Source: Thiomargarita sp.
GTDB taxonomy: Bacteria; Pseudomonadota; Gammaproteobacteria; Beggiatoales; Beggiatoaceae
DNA length: 36,430 nt
Direction of reading: 5' to 3'
Assembly: GCA_020726335.1 (NCBI GenBank)
Contig: DYSU01000021.1
Location: 1-36,430 of the forward strand
In this document: piece after piece, positions 9,495 to 18,694 of the stretch
Numbering within the stretch: position 1 is the stretch's first letter
How the letters are laid out: every line of letters starts with the position of its first letter
Made by a program: the position numbers and the translations under genes
Notes under the pieces: model-generated
What the model was told of the DNA's origin: nothing
The model's database searches: none
The model's input: only the letters and a program-made list of their open reading frames with translations

Positions 9495-10265
9495 TTATTG
9501 ACAACCAAACGCCGTGCTGGGGCTTAAATTTTCCACTTCGATGTTGTCATTGCCATGGTGCAACAAACGGCCATCGGCGGCGATTGCACTGCTGAGGGTG
9601 ACAGGTTGCAAACATCGGGGATAATCGCTCACACGCGGTTTTTGTTTGGCTTGCAATCGCCATGCGGTTTTGCCATCGTCCACCGCCAGCAATAAATCGC
9701 CATTGCTGTGCCATGTCGCTTTAACCGTTTGGGGGCTGTTGATGATTTGGCTGTCCAAGGTGACCAAGTTATCAGCGGACAGAAAATCCACATTAAAAAC
9801 TGCGCATTCGGGGCTAAAAATATAAGCCAACGTGTGGCCATCGGGCGATGGAATCACGTCAGGCGCGGTATACGCATGGGGCGTTTGTGGCATGTTTTGA
9901 CACAAACTGGCGGTGGGCGTGGGGGTTTCAATGATGGTGATTTCATTGCCGTTGAGGTCAACGCGCTCAAAGCGCGTCCAACCTGAACTGGTTTTTGATT
10001 GGACAATCAAATAGCCCGCGCTTTTCATGTAATACAGTTTTTGATAAACGCGCGCTTGCAAAGCGGTGATGGCGTTTTGTTGTTCGCCATCAAGCGTGCG
10101 CGTGATGATTTGTTGTTGGCCGTTGGCGGTTTTCACCAGCGCGATCTCACTGCCATCATCCGCCCAAACTGCCAATTCATTGAATTGATTGACAGGTTTA
10201 ACCGTCTGTGCGGTGCAACTCCACAGCAGTGTGGGCATAATCAACCAAAGTTTTTTGAGAGACAT
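9495..10265 (-). CDS. Putative lipoprotein with TolB/WD40-like beta-propeller repeats, function unknown
   Basis: I do not recognise a specific family. The 256-residue protein starts with a short signal peptide ending in LLWSC, a plausible though imperfect lipobox with the lipidated Cys at C17. The rest is beta-rich, with blade-like phrases such as ADDGSEIALVKTANG (about 35-49) and SPDGHTLAYIFSP (about 138-150), which resemble the PD40/TolB-type repeats of periplasmic propellers. It would therefore be a membrane-anchored periplasmic propeller, perhaps a scaffold. Its start codon overlaps the plsY stop codon by one base, so it is the last gene of a mrcA-plsY-lipoprotein operon, which hints at an envelope role. 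It converges on sbcD with only 16 bases between the stops and no visible terminator. Confidence 0.75.
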   Translation of the reverse strand: MSLKKLWLIMPTLLWSCTAQTVKPVNQFNELAVWADDGSEIALVKTANGQQQIITRTLDGEQQNAITALQARVYQKLYYMKSAGYLIVQSKTSSGWTRFERVDLNGNEITIIETPTPTASLCQNMPQTPHAYTAPDVIPSPDGHTLAYIFSPECAVFNVDFLSADNLVTLDSQIINSPQTVKATWHSNGDLLLAVDDGKTAWRLQAKQKPRVSDYPRCLQPVTLSSAIAADGRLLHHGNDNIEVENLSPSTAFGCQ

Positions 10266-10858
10266 TATTTTGCTCCTATTTTATCTTCTTTGCCTGTGAT
10301 TAAATTGTGGATATTGCGGCGATGTCGCCAAAACAGCAACAAGGCGATCACGCCACTGACTCCAATATACACAGGCACAGGCTGAAACAGAAAAATCAAC
10401 AGCGGCGCGGCCAAAGTGGCGGTCAACGCCGCCAAAGATGAATAACGAAACGCACGGGCCATCACCAGCCAAATCAACAACATAGACAATGCCGCAGGCC
10501 AAACCAAGGCCAGCAATGCACCAAACCCCGTGGCCACGCCTTTGCCGCCTTGAAATTGGAAAAATACAGGGTATAAATGGCCTAAAAACGCCAACAGTGC
10601 GCAAGCGGCCAACACCGCTTCGCTTTGCTGAAAGGCTTTGGCCAACAACACGGGAACGATGCCTTTTAACACGTCGCCAAACAAAGTCAACGCCGCCCAT
10701 TTTTTGCCGCCATAACGCAAGACATTGGTTGCCCCCGGATTGCCTGAGCCTTGATGACGTGGGTCGGGTAACTGCGCGATTTTACAAACAATAATGGCCG
10801 AAGACCCAGAGCCAAGTACATAAGCCAGCCCCAATAAGCCAGCGGTCATTAATTGCAT
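10265..10858 (-). CDS. plsY: Acyl-phosphate:glycerol-3-phosphate acyltransferase
   Basis: PlsY is a polytopic inner-membrane enzyme that moves an acyl group from acyl-phosphate to glycerol-3-phosphate, making lysophosphatidic acid, the first step of phospholipid synthesis with PlsX. The 197-residue protein is of family length and very hydrophobic. The three conserved loops are visible: GSGNPGATNVLR with the downstream GDVLKG (about 37-66), GHLYPVFFQFQGGKGVATG (about 92-110), and the C-terminal loop ending in WRHRRNI. Its ribosome binding site (AAGGA) overlaps the mrcA stop codon, so it is co-transcribed with and probably coupled to the penicillin-binding protein gene. The usual tsaD/folB neighbours are not here. 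Confidence 0.97.
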   Translation of the reverse strand: MQLMTAGLLGLAYVLGSGSSAIIVCKIAQLPDPRHQGSGNPGATNVLRYGGKKWAALTLFGDVLKGIVPVLLAKAFQQSEAVLAACALLAFLGHLYPVFFQFQGGKGVATGFGALLALVWPAALSMLLIWLVMARAFRYSSLAALTATLAAPLLIFLFQPVPVYIGVSGVIALLLFWRHRRNIHNLITGKEDKIGAK

Positions 10859-10867
10859 GGTGTGTCC

Positions 10868-13441
10868 TTAAAATAAGTTTTGTTCCAATGTTTTAACGGG
10901 GGTGGCTTGCGGCGGCGCGCCATTGCCTGCTTCAGTTGTGGTGCTGACACTGCTGTAATCATAACTTTCATAAAAAGGGCTGTAGCGCGTGGGTTCTTGG
11001 CCTTTTTCAAAGTGTTCATCTAAAACGGTGCGGCTGGAAGCGCTGGCCAACAAGCCTGTTTTTTTATCAATTCTCACCGTGACCACGTTGTCAGGCATGG
11101 CGATGTCTTCATCGGGTTTGTCGGCCAGTGCTTTTTCCATAAAATCCATCCACATCGGCAAAGCGGTGCGTCCGCCTGTTTCTTTATCGCCCAAAGAGCG
11201 CGGTTGGTCAAAGCCAACCCATGCAGTGGCCACTAAATATTGATTATAACCTGAAAACCACGCATCACGTTCTTCATTGGTGGTGCCTGTTTTGCCTGCC
11301 AAATCTGTTCGATTGAGTTTTCTGGCGCGGGTGGCTGTGCCTGATTGAATCACATCTTTGAGCATGGAAGTCATCAACCAAGCATTTTGCTGGGAAATCA
11401 CCTGCGGTGCGCAACCTGCGGGTGCAGGCGGCAAATCCAAGGGTTCGGTCTGTGGCGTGCTTTCATCTTTTTGCCCATCATCAGCGGTTTCTGGCACGGT
11501 TTGAGGCGGACAAATTTTCAAAGGCTCCGCTTGGTAAATCACTTGGCCTTGGGCATCTTCAACCCGTTGGATAAAATAAGCAGGCAGGCGATAACCGCCG
11601 CTGGCAAAAACACTAAACCCTTCAACAACTTGCATGGGTGGTAAGCTGACGCTACCCAAAGACAAGGTTAAGTTTCTGGGCAAGGCTTCGCGCTTAAAAC
11701 CAAAGCGGGTGACGTAATCTACCGTTTTTCTCACCCCCAGCCTGTCCATGATGCGCACCGACACCGTGTTGCGCGACAATTTTAAGGCTTCACGCAGGCG
11801 CATTGGCCCTGAAAATTTGCCGCTGTAATTGCTGGGTCGCCACACAGATGAACCACCGGGCAAGACCAAAGGCGCGTCGTTGATTAAAGTTGCGGGGGTG
11901 AAACCGTGAGCCAAGGCGGCAGAATAGACGAAGGGTTTGAAATTAGAACCCACTTGCCGTTCGGCTTGGGTGACGCGGTTGAATTTGCTGCGGCGAAAAT
12001 CAAAACCGCCGATCAAGCTGATGATTTCGCCTGTTTTGGGGTTTAAGGCCACCAGCGCACCTTCAATTTGCGGGGCTTGGGCTAAACGCCAGAGAATTTT
12101 ATAGCCTTTGTCAGCGGCTTCTGCTTCGGTTGCCTTGGTTTTTTGCCATTTTTTCTCCACCAAGATCACGTCGCCGATTTTGACAATTTGTTGGGCGCGA
12201 ACAGGGTTTCTGCCCATGGCGGTGTCACTGATATACGGCCTTGCCCAGCGCATTTGTGGCCATAAAATGTCAATCATGCCTGTTTTGGGGTGATGGGCGG
12301 TGATTTTGTTGTCGCTGATGGCCAAAACCAGCGCGGGTTGTAAATGACCATAAGGCAGGTGTTCGGCCAAAATCTCATCCAACGCGGTCAATACAGTGCT
12401 GTCCAACGGGCTTAAATCTTTGGGCAAATCGGGCAGTTTGTCACTTTCATTGGCCACCGCCCCACGATAACCGTGGCGCGCATCATAATCAAGCAATGTT
12501 TGGCGCAACGCTGTTTGTGCGGTTTGTTGTAAATCGCTGTTGATGGTGGTATAGACTTTATAGCCTTGGCTGTACGCATTGTCACGGCCATAACGTTCGA
12601 CCATAAATTGGCGCACCATTTCAGCAATATAATCGGCTTGTAATTCGGATTGAAAGAAATTGCGCTTTTCAGCTGTGGATACTTCTTTAACCGCTTGTTC
12701 GTAGGCGGGTTTTTCAATATAGTGGAGTTCTAACATGCGCTCTAAAATATAATTTCGCCGTTCTAAAGCCCGTTTGGGGTTGCTCAAGGGGTTGTTGCTG
12801 GAGGGGGCTTTGGGTAGGCCTGCCAACATGGCGCATTGCGCCAACGTCAGTTCATTCACCGTTTTGCCATAATACACTTGCGCAGCGGCTCCGATGCCAT
12901 AGGCGCGATGGCCTAAGAAAATTTTGTTTAAATACAGCTCTAAAATTTCTTGTTTGTTCAAGTTTTGTTCAATCTGCAAGGCCAATAAAATTTCAATCGC
13001 TTTGCGTTTGAAACTGCGTTCAGGGGTTAAGTAAAAATTGCGTGCCACTTGCATGGTGATGGTGCTTGCGCCTTGGCTTTTACGCCCTGTTTTGACCAAA
13101 TGCACCACAGCACGCACTAAACTTTTTACATCCACCCCAAAGTGCTGATAAAATCGGTCATCTTCTGCCGCTAAAACCGCCTTGATTAATAAATCTGGCA
13201 TATCATCTGCATTAACGGGAATGCGCCGTTCTTGACCGTATTCGGCAATCAACAGCTTGTCTTTTGAATAAATGCGCATCGGTGTTTTTAATTGTGTGGT
13301 TTTAAGTCTTTCAATTGAGGGCAATTGCGGCATTAAATACCAAACCACATAACCCCAGCCCACAAGGACAATGCTTGCCAATGTTAAACTGGCGTACAAC
13401 AACAACCGCAAGTTTTTGGTTAAAAGTTCATGAAATCCCAT
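10868..13441 (-). CDS. mrcA: Penicillin-binding protein 1A, bifunctional transglycosylase/transpeptidase
   Basis: This class A PBP polymerises and cross-links peptidoglycan at the outer face of the inner membrane. The 857-residue protein has a short cytoplasmic tail, one TM (about 13-36) and a GT51 glycosyltransferase domain with catalytic Glu in AAEDDRFYQHFGVD (E93) and the GASTITMQVARN motif (124-135). An OB-like insertion follows (about 320-450), then the transpeptidase with S499-N-F-K502, S556-R-N558 and K717-T-G. The OB-like insertion and length point to the PBP1A rather than the PBP1B subfamily. The C-terminal tail after about residue 780 is low in conservation. It diverges from pilM, an arrangement known in pseudomonads and other gammaproteobacteria, and heads an operon with plsY. 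Confidence 0.97.
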   Translation of the reverse strand: MGFHELLTKNLRLLLYASLTLASIVLVGWGYVVWYLMPQLPSIERLKTTQLKTPMRIYSKDKLLIAEYGQERRIPVNADDMPDLLIKAVLAAEDDRFYQHFGVDVKSLVRAVVHLVKTGRKSQGASTITMQVARNFYLTPERSFKRKAIEILLALQIEQNLNKQEILELYLNKIFLGHRAYGIGAAAQVYYGKTVNELTLAQCAMLAGLPKAPSSNNPLSNPKRALERRNYILERMLELHYIEKPAYEQAVKEVSTAEKRNFFQSELQADYIAEMVRQFMVERYGRDNAYSQGYKVYTTINSDLQQTAQTALRQTLLDYDARHGYRGAVANESDKLPDLPKDLSPLDSTVLTALDEILAEHLPYGHLQPALVLAISDNKITAHHPKTGMIDILWPQMRWARPYISDTAMGRNPVRAQQIVKIGDVILVEKKWQKTKATEAEAADKGYKILWRLAQAPQIEGALVALNPKTGEIISLIGGFDFRRSKFNRVTQAERQVGSNFKPFVYSAALAHGFTPATLINDAPLVLPGGSSVWRPSNYSGKFSGPMRLREALKLSRNTVSVRIMDRLGVRKTVDYVTRFGFKREALPRNLTLSLGSVSLPPMQVVEGFSVFASGGYRLPAYFIQRVEDAQGQVIYQAEPLKICPPQTVPETADDGQKDESTPQTEPLDLPPAPAGCAPQVISQQNAWLMTSMLKDVIQSGTATRARKLNRTDLAGKTGTTNEERDAWFSGYNQYLVATAWVGFDQPRSLGDKETGGRTALPMWMDFMEKALADKPDEDIAMPDNVVTVRIDKKTGLLASASSRTVLDEHFEKGQEPTRYSPFYESYDYSSVSTTTEAGNGAPPQATPVKTLEQNLF

Positions 13442-13700
13442 ATTGGTGTCCGTGGTGTATAAAAGTGAAGTATTGTATCTTTTGTTAAAGAATATGGGTT
13501 AAGCATTAAAAAAGCATACCAGTTTAGCAAGTGGTTGTAATGCGCATGTCAGCTTTGTGCAGTATAACGAAATCTGAACTGTTTTGTCATGATGAAGAAT
13601 TGGTGGCAAAAAAACCTATATTGTTTTATAGTTACGTTCGCATCTTAACATTTAACTGAATAAAAACGCGCTAACAAACTGTTTTTTAAGGAAAAATAAT
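13442..13700. promoter_or_regulatory. Divergent mrcA/pilM regulatory region
   Basis: These 259 AT-rich bases separate two operons transcribed in opposite directions, so both promoters must lie here. On the - strand GATACAAT, about 40 bases before the mrcA start, could be a -10 element, but its -35 is weak. On the + strand TTGTTT (from about 13621) with AT-rich sequence downstream is only a vague candidate for pilM, and I see no convincing sigma54 site. The pilM ribosome binding site AAGGA is at 13688-13692. No reading frame in this stretch looks coding. Confidence 0.55.
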
Positions 13701-14783
13701 ATGGGTATTTTGTTTTCAAAGCCCGTTTCACTGGTGGGATTAGACATCAGCTCCACAGCGGTTAAATTGCTAGAATTGAGTAAAATCCAAAAAAAAGACC
13801 AGACCCTCTATACTGTTGAAAACTATTTGATTGAAGATTTACCCCTTAATGCGGTCAATGACAAACACATTGAAGACCATGAATTGGTCAACCAAGTGGT
13901 GACCAAAGCAGTGTTGAAATCCAAATTCAAAACGATGTACGCCGCCATCGCTTTGCCTCGCTCTGAAGTGGTGACCCGTGTGATTCAAATTAAACGCGGC
14001 TTATCTGAAACAGAAACTGAAGTTGAAGTGCGATCTCAAGCCGAACAATATATTCCCTATGCAATGGATGATGTCAGTTTAGACTATGAAATCATGGGTG
14101 ACAATGAACATGAACCTGAAGAAGTTGATGTACAATTTGCCGCCGCCAAAACTGAAAATGTCGATGTGCGCTTGGCAGCGGCCAATATTGATAAAAAATT
14201 CAAAGTCAAAGTGGTGGATATTGAAGAATTTGCCTTGGAAAATGCGTTTGTCTTGTTGGCGGAACAAAACCCTAAAATCAAAAACAGTGATGTGGTTGCG
14301 CTGCTGGACATTGGGGCAACCACCATCACCTATACAGTGCTACAACAGAAAAAAATCGTCTATACCCGCGAACAAGCGTTTGGTGGCAAACAACTGACCG
14401 AACAAATCCAATCACAATACGGCTTGGATTTTGACACCGCTGAGCGCGCCAAACGCCACAATGAATTGCCCGCAGGCTATAAAGTTGACGTATTAGAGCC
14501 GTTTATGCTCAACATTGCCCAAGAAGTGCAACGGGCTGAACAATATTATTATTCATCGGGTACACCGGGCACCATTGACCACACCATTTTAACAGGCGGT
14601 TGTGCCAAAATTGAAGGCTTGGCGCATGAAATTCAAGAACAAATTGGCGGCAATGTAATGGTAGCCCGTTTATTTGATCACATGGAAGTGGCGCGCCATA
14701 TCAAACGCAGTGCGTTGATTCAAGATGCGCCCGTGTTAATGATCGCCTGTGGCTTGGCTTTGCGGAGCTTTGACCATGGCTAA
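13701..14783 (+). CDS. pilM: Type IV pilus inner-membrane platform protein PilM, actin-like ATPase
   Basis: PilM is a cytoplasmic FtsA/actin-like protein that binds the N-terminal tail of PilN and links the alignment complex to the pilus motor. The 360-residue protein has normal length. The first nucleotide-binding loop is VGLDISSTAVKLLEL (about 12-26), the second ALLDIGATTITYTV (about 200-213), and the adenosine-binding segment HTILTGGCAKIEGL (about 296-309). Its ATG has a clear AAGGA site. It is the first gene of a five-gene pil operon; its stop lies inside the start of pilN, so the two are translationally coupled. Confidence 0.97.
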   Translation: MGILFSKPVSLVGLDISSTAVKLLELSKIQKKDQTLYTVENYLIEDLPLNAVNDKHIEDHELVNQVVTKAVLKSKFKTMYAAIALPRSEVVTRVIQIKRGLSETETEVEVRSQAEQYIPYAMDDVSLDYEIMGDNEHEPEEVDVQFAAAKTENVDVRLAAANIDKKFKVKVVDIEEFALENAFVLLAEQNPKIKNSDVVALLDIGATTITYTVLQQKKIVYTREQAFGGKQLTEQIQSQYGLDFDTAERAKRHNELPAGYKVDVLEPFMLNIAQEVQRAEQYYYSSGTPGTIDHTILTGGCAKIEGLAHEIQEQIGGNVMVARLFDHMEVARHIKRSALIQDAPVLMIACGLALRSFDHG

Positions 14784-15354
14784 GTTGAATTTATTGCCTT
14801 GGCGCGAAGAGCTGAAAAAAGAACGGGAAAACCGTTTTGCTGTGATTTTAATGTTCTGTTTGCTATGTACGGGGGCGGTTGTTTTTAGCGCGCATCTGTA
14901 CATGGAAAATTGGATTGCCTTTCAAAACAGCCGCAATGATTATTTAAAAGCCGAAATTGAACGGGCGAAAAAAGCCAATGAAGAAATTAAAACTTTGGAA
15001 GCCGAGCGTGAACGCTTGTATGCCCGCATGAGAGTGATTCATACTTTGCAATCAAACCGTTCAGAAATCGTACATTTATTTGATGAAATCGCCTTGCGTT
15101 TGCCTGACGGCATTTATTTTACTTCACTGATACAAAAAGACCGCCAAATCAGCATTGAAGGCATGGCACAATCGAATGCGTTTATCACCCGTTTAATGCG
15201 TCAGTTTGCTGATTCCAAATGGCTGAGCAAACCCACTTTAGGCTTGATCACCGTGGTGCAAGAAGGCGAAAAAGGGCGAAAATACAGCAAATTTAAGATT
15301 ACATTCAATCAATTGACCCCTGAAACAGACAAAAAGGCCGATGATGGACATTAA
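14776..15354 (+). CDS. pilN: Type IV pilus alignment protein PilN
   Basis: PilN forms a heterodimer with PilO in the periplasm and connects cytoplasmic PilM to PilP-PilQ. I set the start at ATG 14776 because it opens with MAKLNLLPWREE, the invariant PilM-binding tail of PilN; an in-frame start 27 bases upstream is unlikely. The protein has 192 residues: the tail, one TM (about 23-45), a coiled coil (about 55-90) and a ferredoxin-like periplasmic domain. It overlaps the end of pilM by 8 bases and the start of pilO by 14 bases. Confidence 0.97.
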   Translation: MAKLNLLPWREELKKERENRFAVILMFCLLCTGAVVFSAHLYMENWIAFQNSRNDYLKAEIERAKKANEEIKTLEAERERLYARMRVIHTLQSNRSEIVHLFDEIALRLPDGIYFTSLIQKDRQISIEGMAQSNAFITRLMRQFADSKWLSKPTLGLITVVQEGEKGRKYSKFKITFNQLTPETDKKADDGH

Positions 15355-15934
15355 TGTCAGTGATTTAGATGTCAACAACATCGGCAATTGGCCGATTCCC
15401 ATCAAAGCGATCACCATTGCCCTGTTGTGTTTTTTAGTTTTGGGCGCGGGCTATTGGTATGACACCAAAATCCAATTGGAAACTTTGGAAACTGTACAAC
15501 AAGAAGAACAAACCTTGTTTACCCAATATGAAAAAGAACAGAAAAAAGCCAATTCTTTGCCCGATTTGATTGAACAACTTAAACGGATTAAAAGCTCATT
15601 TGCAGTGTTGCTCAAAAGCTTGCCCAGCGAAAATGAAATTGACCAACTATTGCAGGACATTTCACAAACCGCTTTGGCCAGTGGCTTGGATATTGAAGTG
15701 TTTCAGCCTGCCGAAGAACAGCAAAGCACTGATGGCGTTTATCAAGAAAAGCCCATTTCATTAACTTTAACAGGCACTTACCATGATTTTGGTAAATTTG
15801 TCACAGAAGTGTCATTAATGGAACGCATTGTTACGCAACACAATGTTTCTATTACTGTTATCAACAAAGATGACGATAAATTAAAGATTCAAATCACGGC
15901 CAAAGTCTACCGTTATATTGAAGAAAAAGATTAA
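15341..15934 (+). CDS. pilO: Type IV pilus alignment protein PilO
   Basis: PilO pairs with PilN in the periplasm and binds the lipoprotein PilP. The 197-residue protein has a short cytoplasmic N-terminus with the family-like NIGNWPIPIKA segment, a single TM (about 22-42), a coiled-coil stretch rich in Gln, Glu and Lys (about 46-80) and an alpha/beta periplasmic domain containing LTGTYHDFGKFV, a phrase typical of PilO. Two adjacent ATG codons (15341 and 15344) are possible starts and both overlap the pilN end. Confidence 0.97.
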   Translation: MMDINVSDLDVNNIGNWPIPIKAITIALLCFLVLGAGYWYDTKIQLETLETVQQEEQTLFTQYEKEQKKANSLPDLIEQLKRIKSSFAVLLKSLPSENEIDQLLQDISQTALASGLDIEVFQPAEEQQSTDGVYQEKPISLTLTGTYHDFGKFVTEVSLMERIVTQHNVSITVINKDDDKLKIQITAKVYRYIEEKD

Positions 15935-15943
15935 TGGGTTGTT

Positions 15944-16507
15944 ATGATGCGCTTATTTAAATTTTTAACCACAGTCAGTTGTGCCTTCATGCTCAATGCT
16001 TGTTTGCAAGATTGGAATAAAACTGATTTAGAACAAAAGGTTGAAGCGGTTAAAAAAATTAAAAACATCCAATTGGAACCCATTCCCAATTTCCAAGTCT
16101 TTGATTCTTTTTCCTATACCGCAAGTTCAAACCGCAGCCCATTTGATTCATTTATCACCACTGAAAAGCAAGATGCCCCTGAAGAAGTCAAAATTGATGA
16201 AAGCATCCCTTGTTTGCGTCCCAACCGCCATCGCAACAAACAAGGGTTGGAATATTTTCCGCTTGATGCCCTCAAAATGGTGGGTACGTTAGAAGAAAAA
16301 GGCGAAATTTGGGGGCTGATCATTGACCCCAATGGCTTGATTCATCGGGTGCAAGTCAACCATTACATGGGCGAAAATTATGGCAAAATCATTGCTATTG
16401 GTGCGCAAAAGATTGATCTTGAAGAAATGCACAACAACGGCACAGGTTGTTATATCACCCGTGAAGCCTCTATCGCTTCGGTGGGCAGTAAAAAAAATAG
16501 ACAATAA
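15944..16507 (+). CDS. pilP: Type IV pilus lipoprotein PilP
   Basis: PilP is an inner-membrane lipoprotein that bridges the PilN-PilO dimer and the PilQ secretin. The signal peptide ends in MLNAC, with lipidated C20. A long flexible linker (about 21-95) follows, containing the PilO-binding helix. The C-terminal HR-type beta-domain (about 105-187) has the typical LKMVGTL, GEIWGLIIDPNGLIHRV and GENYGKI phrases. Cys residues in CLRPNRHR and GTGCYITRE may pair. Length (187 residues) is near the family norm. It starts 9 bases after pilO and ends 14 bases before pilQ. Confidence 0.96.
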   Translation: MMRLFKFLTTVSCAFMLNACLQDWNKTDLEQKVEAVKKIKNIQLEPIPNFQVFDSFSYTASSNRSPFDSFITTEKQDAPEEVKIDESIPCLRPNRHRNKQGLEYFPLDALKMVGTLEEKGEIWGLIIDPNGLIHRVQVNHYMGENYGKIIAIGAQKIDLEEMHNNGTGCYITREASIASVGSKKNRQ

Positions 16508-16521
16508 TAAAGGTGAAATCA

Positions 16522-18657
16522 ATGACTAAACGCATTCACTGGGTCTTTCCATTCTTTCTCCTCACCATGGTTTGGCTGAAGGGTGTTGATGCCAAACCCA
16601 GTTTGGTGGACATGAGTTATTCCACTTTACCCGGCAATCAAGTCCAAGTGGTGTTGCATTTTTCTGAAGCGGCACCCAAGCCCCAAAGTTTTACCACCGA
16701 TAACCCCGCCCGCATCGTATTGGATTTGGCCAACGTGCCGTTGCAAAGCAAAAAAAAATCCTTGTCCATCGGTTTAGGCGTGATTGACGGGGTCAATGCT
16801 GTCGAAGCGGACGGACGCACCCGCGTGGTCTTAGAGCTGGTGCAAAACAGCCCCTATGACATCAGCCAAAACGACCAACAATTGGTGATTTTGCTTGGCT
16901 CTAACAAAACCAGCCCCATCAAACCCCCCAATATGGATGGAGTGAGCAACATCATCAACACCCTCAGCAATGAAGTGGCGCAACAAGAACAAAGCGACTT
17001 TGCCCCGCCGGTGTTTGCCGTACCCACCATCAAAGGCATTGATTTTCGTCGGGGTGAAACAGGCGCAGGGCGGGTGATTGTTGAATTATCCAGTCCAGCA
17101 ATTGATGTCGATATGAAACGCGAAGGCCAACAAGTGGTGGTTGATTTCAAACAAACCGATTTGCCTGATACCTTAGACCGCGAATTGGATGTGACCGATT
17201 TTGCCACGCCCGTCAAACGCATTGACACCCGCGCCCAAGGCAATGATATACAAATGAAAATCACCACCACCGGCCAATTTGAACATTTGGCCTACCAAGC
17301 AGGCAACATCTATACAATTGAAATCAAACAAATTGCGCCCAAAAAAGAAGAAAAAATCGACATCAAAGACAAAGTGTATACAGGCGAACGTTTGTCATTG
17401 AATTTTCAATCCATTGACATTCACGCCGTGTTGAATTTAATTGCTGATTTTAAAGGATTTAACATCGTCACCACCGATGAAGTCAAAGGCGAAGTGACCT
17501 TAAAACTGAAAAACGTGCCTTGGGATCAAGCTTTAGATATTATTTTAGATTCCAAGAAGTTAGGTATGCGCAAAATCGGTTCCGTGTTGTCCATTGATTT
17601 AAAACAAAACATTGAAACACGGGAAAAACAGGAATTGGAATCCAAAAATGCCATCAAACAATTAGAGCCATTGCACACTGAATTTTTTCAAGTCAATTAT
17701 TCCAAAGCCGCAGATTTTGTCACCTTATTGCAAAAAAAATCCAGCGACACCAGCGAAGGCCATTCATTTTTATCCACACGCGGCAGCGTGTCTTTTGATG
17801 ACAGAACCAACACTTTGCTGTTGCAAGACACCGCAGATCGCTTAACAGAGATTCGTAAACTATTGACAGAATTAGATAAACCCGTGCGCCAAGTGTTGAT
17901 TGAAGCGCGGGTGGTCATCGCCAATGACAATTTTAGCAAAAGTTTGGGGGTTAAATTTGGCCAAAGCACCAATTACACCATTGGCGAAAAAGGGTGGGGC
18001 GCAGTCACAGGCGGTAAAAACGCGGGCGATGTCAATTATCCCGCGCCCGTCTCGTTTAACGAAGGCGGCCAAGAAAATTACATTGTCGATTTAGGCGCAA
18101 CCGCCAAAACAGGCGCGCCCGCCGCTTTTGGCATGGCCATTGGTAAAATCGGCACTTATCTGTTGCAATTGGAATTATCGGCCATGCAGGAGGAAGGGCG
18201 CGGGGAAATTGTCTCCAGCCCCCGCATCATCACCGCCAACCAACAACAAGCCTCCATCAGCCAAGGGATTGAAATTGCAGTACAAGGCACACCCGGTGCC
18301 AATGCCGCCGCCACCCCTGTGTTTAAAGAAGCGTTGTTGAAATTGGATGTCATACCACAAATCACCCCCGATGACCGCGTGATCATGGACATGAACATCA
18401 GCAAAGACAGCGTGATCAACACCACGACAGGCGCGTTCAGCCGCCGCCAAGTGCAAACCAAAGTATTGGTGGACAACGGTGAAACCGTGGTGTTGGGCGG
18501 GGTATATGAACAAGTGACCGATTCTTCTGTCAGACGGGTGCCGTTCTTTGGTGATTTGCCTTTGGTCGGTGGTTTATTTCGCAACAAAAATAACAGCACA
18601 GACAAACAAGAACTGTTAATATTTGTCACCCCTAAAATTCTCAAAGAAGGCTCTTAA
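16522..18657 (+). CDS. pilQ: Type IV pilus outer-membrane secretin PilQ
   Basis: PilQ forms the multimeric outer-membrane gate through which the pilus fibre passes. I place the start at ATG 16522, which has AAAGGTGA seven bases upstream; the in-frame GTG at 16513 lies inside that ribosome binding site. The 711-residue product has a signal peptide (about 1-23), two peptidoglycan-binding AMIN domains (about 27-125 and 165-270), an STN/N0 domain (about 288-355, SIDIHAVLNLIADFKGFN), an N1 ring domain (about 380-460) and the secretin domain (about 465-710) with the family signature DNGETVVLGGVYEQ and VPFFGDLPLVGGLFR near the end. It is the last classical gene of the operon; a giant Ig-repeat lipoprotein gene follows after 37 bases. 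Confidence 0.98.
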   Translation: MTKRIHWVFPFFLLTMVWLKGVDAKPSLVDMSYSTLPGNQVQVVLHFSEAAPKPQSFTTDNPARIVLDLANVPLQSKKKSLSIGLGVIDGVNAVEADGRTRVVLELVQNSPYDISQNDQQLVILLGSNKTSPIKPPNMDGVSNIINTLSNEVAQQEQSDFAPPVFAVPTIKGIDFRRGETGAGRVIVELSSPAIDVDMKREGQQVVVDFKQTDLPDTLDRELDVTDFATPVKRIDTRAQGNDIQMKITTTGQFEHLAYQAGNIYTIEIKQIAPKKEEKIDIKDKVYTGERLSLNFQSIDIHAVLNLIADFKGFNIVTTDEVKGEVTLKLKNVPWDQALDIILDSKKLGMRKIGSVLSIDLKQNIETREKQELESKNAIKQLEPLHTEFFQVNYSKAADFVTLLQKKSSDTSEGHSFLSTRGSVSFDDRTNTLLLQDTADRLTEIRKLLTELDKPVRQVLIEARVVIANDNFSKSLGVKFGQSTNYTIGEKGWGAVTGGKNAGDVNYPAPVSFNEGGQENYIVDLGATAKTGAPAAFGMAIGKIGTYLLQLELSAMQEEGRGEIVSSPRIITANQQQASISQGIEIAVQGTPGANAAATPVFKEALLKLDVIPQITPDDRVIMDMNISKDSVINTTTGAFSRRQVQTKVLVDNGETVVLGGVYEQVTDSSVRRVPFFGDLPLVGGLFRNKNNSTDKQELLIFVTPKILKEGS

Positions 18658-18694
18658 AGCCATCAAATTTCTTTTATTAACAAGGTAATACGCT

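Noticed and set aside
13600-13640. Possible sigma54 promoter (TGGCA...) before pilM
   Set aside because: The GC-type downstream element TTGC is missing at the required spacing.
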